From Microscillaceae bacterium (GTDB taxonomy: Bacteria > Bacteroidota > Bacteroidia > Cytophagales > Microscillaceae): DNA of 64,000 nucleotides. Position 1 is the first letter of the stretch. Every line of letters begins with the position of its first letter. Positions 60,763 through 64,000 of this stretch are shown here, piece after piece. The stretch is from the NCBI GenBank assembly GCA_011390205.1, contig JAABSX010000003.1:1-64000 (forward strand). Direction: 5' to 3'. The position numbers and the translations under genes are program-made. The notes below the pieces were generated by a model. That model was not told where the DNA came from and searched no databases. It saw only the letters and a program-made list of their open reading frames with translations.

Positions 60763-61990
60763 TTACAAAGCAAAGTTTCACCAAGTAGAGTTAGAGCTAA
60801 ATGCCATTCTAGAGATTACGCAGGCGATTAACAACAATGTCCCAGAAGATGCATTGTATAAAATGTATAAATTTACGCTCCGAGGCAATCTGCACATAGA
60901 GCGCATGGCACTTTTTGTATTGGATGAAATTTGGGAGTGTAAGGTGCATTTTGGCGTAGCAGAAGACATTATCAGGCACTCCGAAGAGTTACAAAAACTC
61001 TCTCACATCAAAGACATTACGCCCATAGAAGAAATTTTTTCTGGACATCCTGTCTTTGGGCAGTTTAATTTTATCATTCCTGTATTGCACAAAGACAGAA
61101 TCCTGTCTTATGTCTTTATTAGCCAAAACCAACCTGCCAAAGAACTCTATAAAAAAGAAGTAGATAACCGATTCGTACAAGCCCTTAGCAATATCATCTT
61201 AGTAGCCATAGAGAATAAAAAACTTGTTCGCCGCCAAATCAGCCAAGAAGCCTATAAAAAGGAAATGGAAATTGCCCAAAAAGTGCAGTCTCTCTTATTT
61301 CCCAAAAAACTCCCTTATACCCAACAAGTCAAAATCAAAGCTACTTACTTTCCGCACGACTTGATAGGAGGGGATTATTATGACTATATCCCCATTAATG
61401 AAGATAAATTCTTAGTCTGTATTGCAGATGTATCTGGCAAAGGGATTCCGGCAGCACTGTTGATGTCTAATTTTCAGGCATCACTGCGTACACTCATCAG
61501 ACAGACAGAAGATTTAGAACAGATTGTAGAAGAACTTAACTACTCTATCTACCAAAATGCACAAGGAGAGCATTTTATTACCTTTTTGATTGCACTCTTT
61601 GACCAAAAGACCCAAACACTCCAATACATCAATGCGGGGCATAATCCTGCTTATTTTTATGATGAACAAAGAGAAGAGAGCATCCTACTCAATAAAGGGA
61701 CTACCATTTTAGGGATCTTTTCGCCTCTTCCATTTCTTGAGAAAACCATACTCACAGATTTGAATGGCTTCTTCTTATTTGCCTATACAGATGGCGTGAC
61801 AGAGATAGAAAACCCAGATGATGAGCAGTTTGGCTTAGATAGGCTCATTACTTTTTTAGATTCTAGGCGCAAAAAAGACCTATCCGACATACACGGGAAC
61901 CTGATTACTAGAATCAATAATTTCAAAAAAGGTAAGCAATATACAGATGATATTACCCTTCTTTCTTGCCGAGTTGAGCCTTCAGTATAG
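60725..61990 (+). CDS. Soluble SpoIIE-type serine phosphatase with N-terminal GAF-like domain
   Basis: 421 residues from ATG 60725 (or 60731). GAF-like domain about 20-170 (LNAILEITQAINNNVPEDALYKMYKFTLRGNLHIERMALFVLDE). A coiled segment (SQEAYKKEMEIAQKVQSLLFPKKLP) leads into the SpoIIE/PP2C domain (about 205-420): IGGDYYDYIPINEDKFLVCIADVSGKGIPAALLMSNF, NAGHNPAYFY and LFAYTDGVTEIEN (metal-binding Asp residues). It likely dephosphorylates an anti-sigma-factor antagonist, in a partner-switching system. Translation is probably coupled to the upstream permease because the coding regions overlap. Not membrane bound, unlike the homologue at 25399. Confidence 0.9.
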   Translation: MLMTPKQQREQSNYKAKFHQVELELNAILEITQAINNNVPEDALYKMYKFTLRGNLHIERMALFVLDEIWECKVHFGVAEDIIRHSEELQKLSHIKDITPIEEIFSGHPVFGQFNFIIPVLHKDRILSYVFISQNQPAKELYKKEVDNRFVQALSNIILVAIENKKLVRRQISQEAYKKEMEIAQKVQSLLFPKKLPYTQQVKIKATYFPHDLIGGDYYDYIPINEDKFLVCIADVSGKGIPAALLMSNFQASLRTLIRQTEDLEQIVEELNYSIYQNAQGEHFITFLIALFDQKTQTLQYINAGHNPAYFYDEQREESILLNKGTTILGIFSPLPFLEKTILTDLNGFFLFAYTDGVTEIENPDDEQFGLDRLITFLDSRRKKDLSDIHGNLITRINNFKKGKQYTDDITLLSCRVEPSV

Positions 61991-62136
61991 TGCTTGCTTT
62001 CCGCAGTCTTTTTTTAGGATGATTGGTTCATAGAAGTTATTTTGCTTTCAGAGCAAAAAATTTATAGAATCATTTTTTTAAATCATGGGATTTTATTTAT
62101 TTTTCCATTTGATAAAACTAAAAGCTAGTAGCCTAT

Positions 62137-63333
62137 ATGAAGTTTAAATGGAATTATTGCCTCTTACCATTCTTGATTCTGTTAGAATCCTGCAACTTAT
62201 CTCAATCAGAAAGTACAAATATCATCACCAACCACGAAGTGCTCATCCCTTACAGAGAAGGAGAAGAATGGGGATTTGCCAATCAGCAGCAGAAGGTCAT
62301 CATCAAACCCAAATATCAAGAAGTATTTAGATTCTCGGAAGGGCTTGCCAAAGTAAAACAACAAAGCAAATACGGATTTATCAATCCAAAAGGGGAGGAG
62401 GTAGTCCCACTCAAATATGATTGGGCTTGGGATTTTATGGACGGGCTCGCACTGGTCAAACACAATGGAAAATGGGGCTGCATCAATACCAAAGGCGAGG
62501 TAGTCATCCCGATAGAATACACAGCCTTTGAAAAATTTAGTGAAGGGCTTGCCGTCGTGCAGGTCAAAGATAAATTCGGTGCAGTCAATCAAAAAGGCGT
62601 GCTCATCATCCCACCTGAGTATGATGTCTTGTCGCCCTACCAGCAAGGAATCGCCAAGGCTGCCAAAAAAAATCAATACGGATTTCTCGATACACAAGGC
62701 AAAGTAATCTTGCCATTCAAATACAATTTATACATTGAATTTAAAGAAAAACTTGCCAAGATACGTAACCAAGACCTCTACGGATACATCAACCTCAAAG
62801 GGGATACCATCATAGAAGCAAAATACTTAGAAGTTACCCCATTTCAAGGTGATTTTGCAAAGGTAAAACCTGACCGAAAATGGCACATCATCAACAAGCA
62901 AGGCACACAAATCACACAAAAAGGATATAATTTTATCTTTGATTTTTCAGAAAATATTGCCAAAGTACAAGACAGCACACACTATGGATTTATCAATCAA
63001 AAAGGTGCTGAAATCATCCCACCAAAATACCAACTGGCACAAGACTTCAAAGAAGGACTTGCCCTAGTGAAGCAAGACACGGCTTGGTTTTTTATTGACC
63101 TGCAAGGCAAAAAAGTAATAGACCTCCCCTATGATGAGGCCGTGAGCTTTACAGAGGGGCTTGCTGTGGTCAGAAAGGGTACAAAATATGGATTTATTAA
63201 TCAAAAAGGTGCTGAAATCATTCCGCCCAAATATGAAATGGCTCGAAGCTTTGAGCAAGGAATCGCCCATGTGAAATACAACGGAAAATGGGGATTCATA
63301 GACAAAGCAGGGCAGGAGTATTGGCAAGATTAA
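62137..63333 (+). CDS. WG-repeat lipoprotein
   Basis: 398 residues. LLPFLILLESC gives lipid-anchor candidate C19. Then about twelve repeats of 25-30 residues with the core YGFINPKGEEVVPLKYDWAWDF / WGCINTKGEVVIPIEYTAFEKFSEGLAVV, typical of WG_beta_rep (beta-hairpin) proteins. Function of such proteins is unknown; ligand or protein binding at the outer membrane is possible. It starts at ATG 62137 (MKFKWNYC). Single gene between the SpoIIE phosphatase and the GH31 gene. Confidence 0.88.
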   Translation: MKFKWNYCLLPFLILLESCNLSQSESTNIITNHEVLIPYREGEEWGFANQQQKVIIKPKYQEVFRFSEGLAKVKQQSKYGFINPKGEEVVPLKYDWAWDFMDGLALVKHNGKWGCINTKGEVVIPIEYTAFEKFSEGLAVVQVKDKFGAVNQKGVLIIPPEYDVLSPYQQGIAKAAKKNQYGFLDTQGKVILPFKYNLYIEFKEKLAKIRNQDLYGYINLKGDTIIEAKYLEVTPFQGDFAKVKPDRKWHIINKQGTQITQKGYNFIFDFSENIAKVQDSTHYGFINQKGAEIIPPKYQLAQDFKEGLALVKQDTAWFFIDLQGKKVIDLPYDEAVSFTEGLAVVRKGTKYGFINQKGAEIIPPKYEMARSFEQGIAHVKYNGKWGFIDKAGQEYWQD

Positions 63334-63409
63334 AGACTCAAAAATGAGTGAAAACAATAAAAAAATGGCTTATCTTCGTCTATCAAAAAAATAAACAAGC
63401 AATAAACAC

Positions 63410-64000
63410 ATGGCACAAGAACACTTTAACAAGCCCCTCGGTGAGGTACAAGATTTACAAATAAAAGGACAAATTTTTCATTTTATTACACCCGAAGCCA
63501 AATTACAACTGACTGTATTCTCCGAATCAGTGCTGAGGGTCAGGGCTTTGCAGATAGACCGCCCTTGGGAAGATTTCTCTTATGCAGTCATTGCCCAACC
63601 CATAACCGTTGATTTTGAGTGGGAAGAAAGCGATGCCCACTATCACCTCAGAACCGAAAAAATTCACTTAGAGATTTCTAAAAATCCACTTCGTTTTCGC
63701 TTCTTTGATGCCTACGATAATCTTCTTAATGAAGATGACCCTGCTTTCGGGATTTCTTGGATAGGCAATGAAGTATCTACCTACAAAACCCTCCAACCTG
63801 GGGAGCGTTTCGTGGGGCTAGGGGCTAAAACGGGCGGCATAGACCAGCGCAATAAAAGCTTCACTAACTGGAACTCTGATGCCTTTGGCTATGGCTATGA
63901 GACAGACCCACTCTATACTTCTGTGCCTTTTTTTATGGGAATCTTGCCCGAAATCGAAAAAAGCTACGGGATTTTTATGGACAATACCTATCAGAGCCGC
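63410..64000 (+). CDS. GH31 family glycosidase, N-terminal part (truncated by window end)
   Basis: 197 residues in the window, still open at the edge. Starts at ATG 63410 (MAQEHFNKPLGEVQDLQIKG) with no signal peptide. The region is the N-terminal beta-sandwich of GH31 enzymes: LQLTVFSESVLRVRA, then FVGLGAKTGGIDQRNKSF with TNWNSDAFGYGYETDPLYTSVPFFMGI. This TNWNxDAFGYGxxxDPLY run is a hallmark of bacterial GH31 alpha-glucosidases. The catalytic Asp residues lie downstream, outside the window. It would hydrolyse terminal alpha-glucosyl groups in the cytoplasm. Confidence 0.9.
   Translation, partial: MAQEHFNKPLGEVQDLQIKGQIFHFITPEAKLQLTVFSESVLRVRALQIDRPWEDFSYAVIAQPITVDFEWEESDAHYHLRTEKIHLEISKNPLRFRFFDAYDNLLNEDDPAFGISWIGNEVSTYKTLQPGERFVGLGAKTGGIDQRNKSFTNWNSDAFGYGYETDPLYTSVPFFMGILPEIEKSYGIFMDNTYQSR

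Noticed and set aside
62206-62697. A 163-codon minus-strand frame opposite the WG-repeat gene
   Set aside because: Its apparent repeats are the antisense of WG repeats on the plus strand.

Overview
The window looks like chromosomal DNA of a member of the Bacteroidota, most likely a free-living, probably aquatic Cytophagales-type bacterium. The base composition is AT-rich. It has a SusC/SusD pair, type IX secretion C-terminal sorting domains, many lipoproteins, OmpA with thrombospondin type 3 repeats, ELWxxDGT and WG repeat proteins, and several promoter-like TAnnTTTG boxes. No rRNA, tRNA, CRISPR array, phage or intact insertion sequence was recognised.

Region 1 (1-11.5 kb, + strand) is a beta-1,3-glucan (laminarin-type) utilisation cluster. 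It contains the binding-module tail of a surface protein cut by the window edge, a GH149/GH161-type beta-1,3-glucan phosphorylase, a GH17 lipoprotein, a GH30 lipoprotein, a GPH-family sugar symporter fused to a C-terminal GH17 domain, and a free cytoplasmic GH17. The inferred flow is: surface binding and cleavage, debranching, uptake through the fused carrier, trimming at the inner face of the membrane, and phosphorolysis to glucose 1-phosphate. GC-rich palindromic repeats separate most of these genes, and their sequence has become the coding ends of two of them. I found no copies elsewhere in the window. The MFS-GH17 fusion is the best candidate for an unusual system.

Region 2 (11.7-34 kb) is mixed: an outer-membrane barrel, an SDR, small hypotheticals, ferritin, a NatAB-like ABC exporter, a 1335-residue T9SS metalloprotease, OmpA/TSP3, and a minus-strand pair made of a PAS/GAF membrane sensor with no recognisable output domain followed by a membrane SpoIIE-type phosphatase. 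A second SDR and a helical protein follow.

Region 3 (34-45 kb) is a SusC/SusD operon with two small lipoproteins, a T9SS ELWxxDGT protein and a di-heme peroxidase, ending against a convergent GH13 lipoprotein. The substrate is not evident.

Region 4 (45-64 kb) is largely housekeeping and accessory genes: mnmA, an MFS carrier, two TPR proteins, a GT-C-like membrane protein, an M16 peptidase, a PhoD-like phosphatase, a CBM48-HhH fusion, ruvC with a MITE-like element just upstream, an operon of GT2, a small protein, an OppC-like permease and a soluble SpoIIE phosphatase, a WG-repeat lipoprotein, and the start of a GH31 enzyme cut by the window end. Most convergent gene pairs are separated by clear hairpin terminators.
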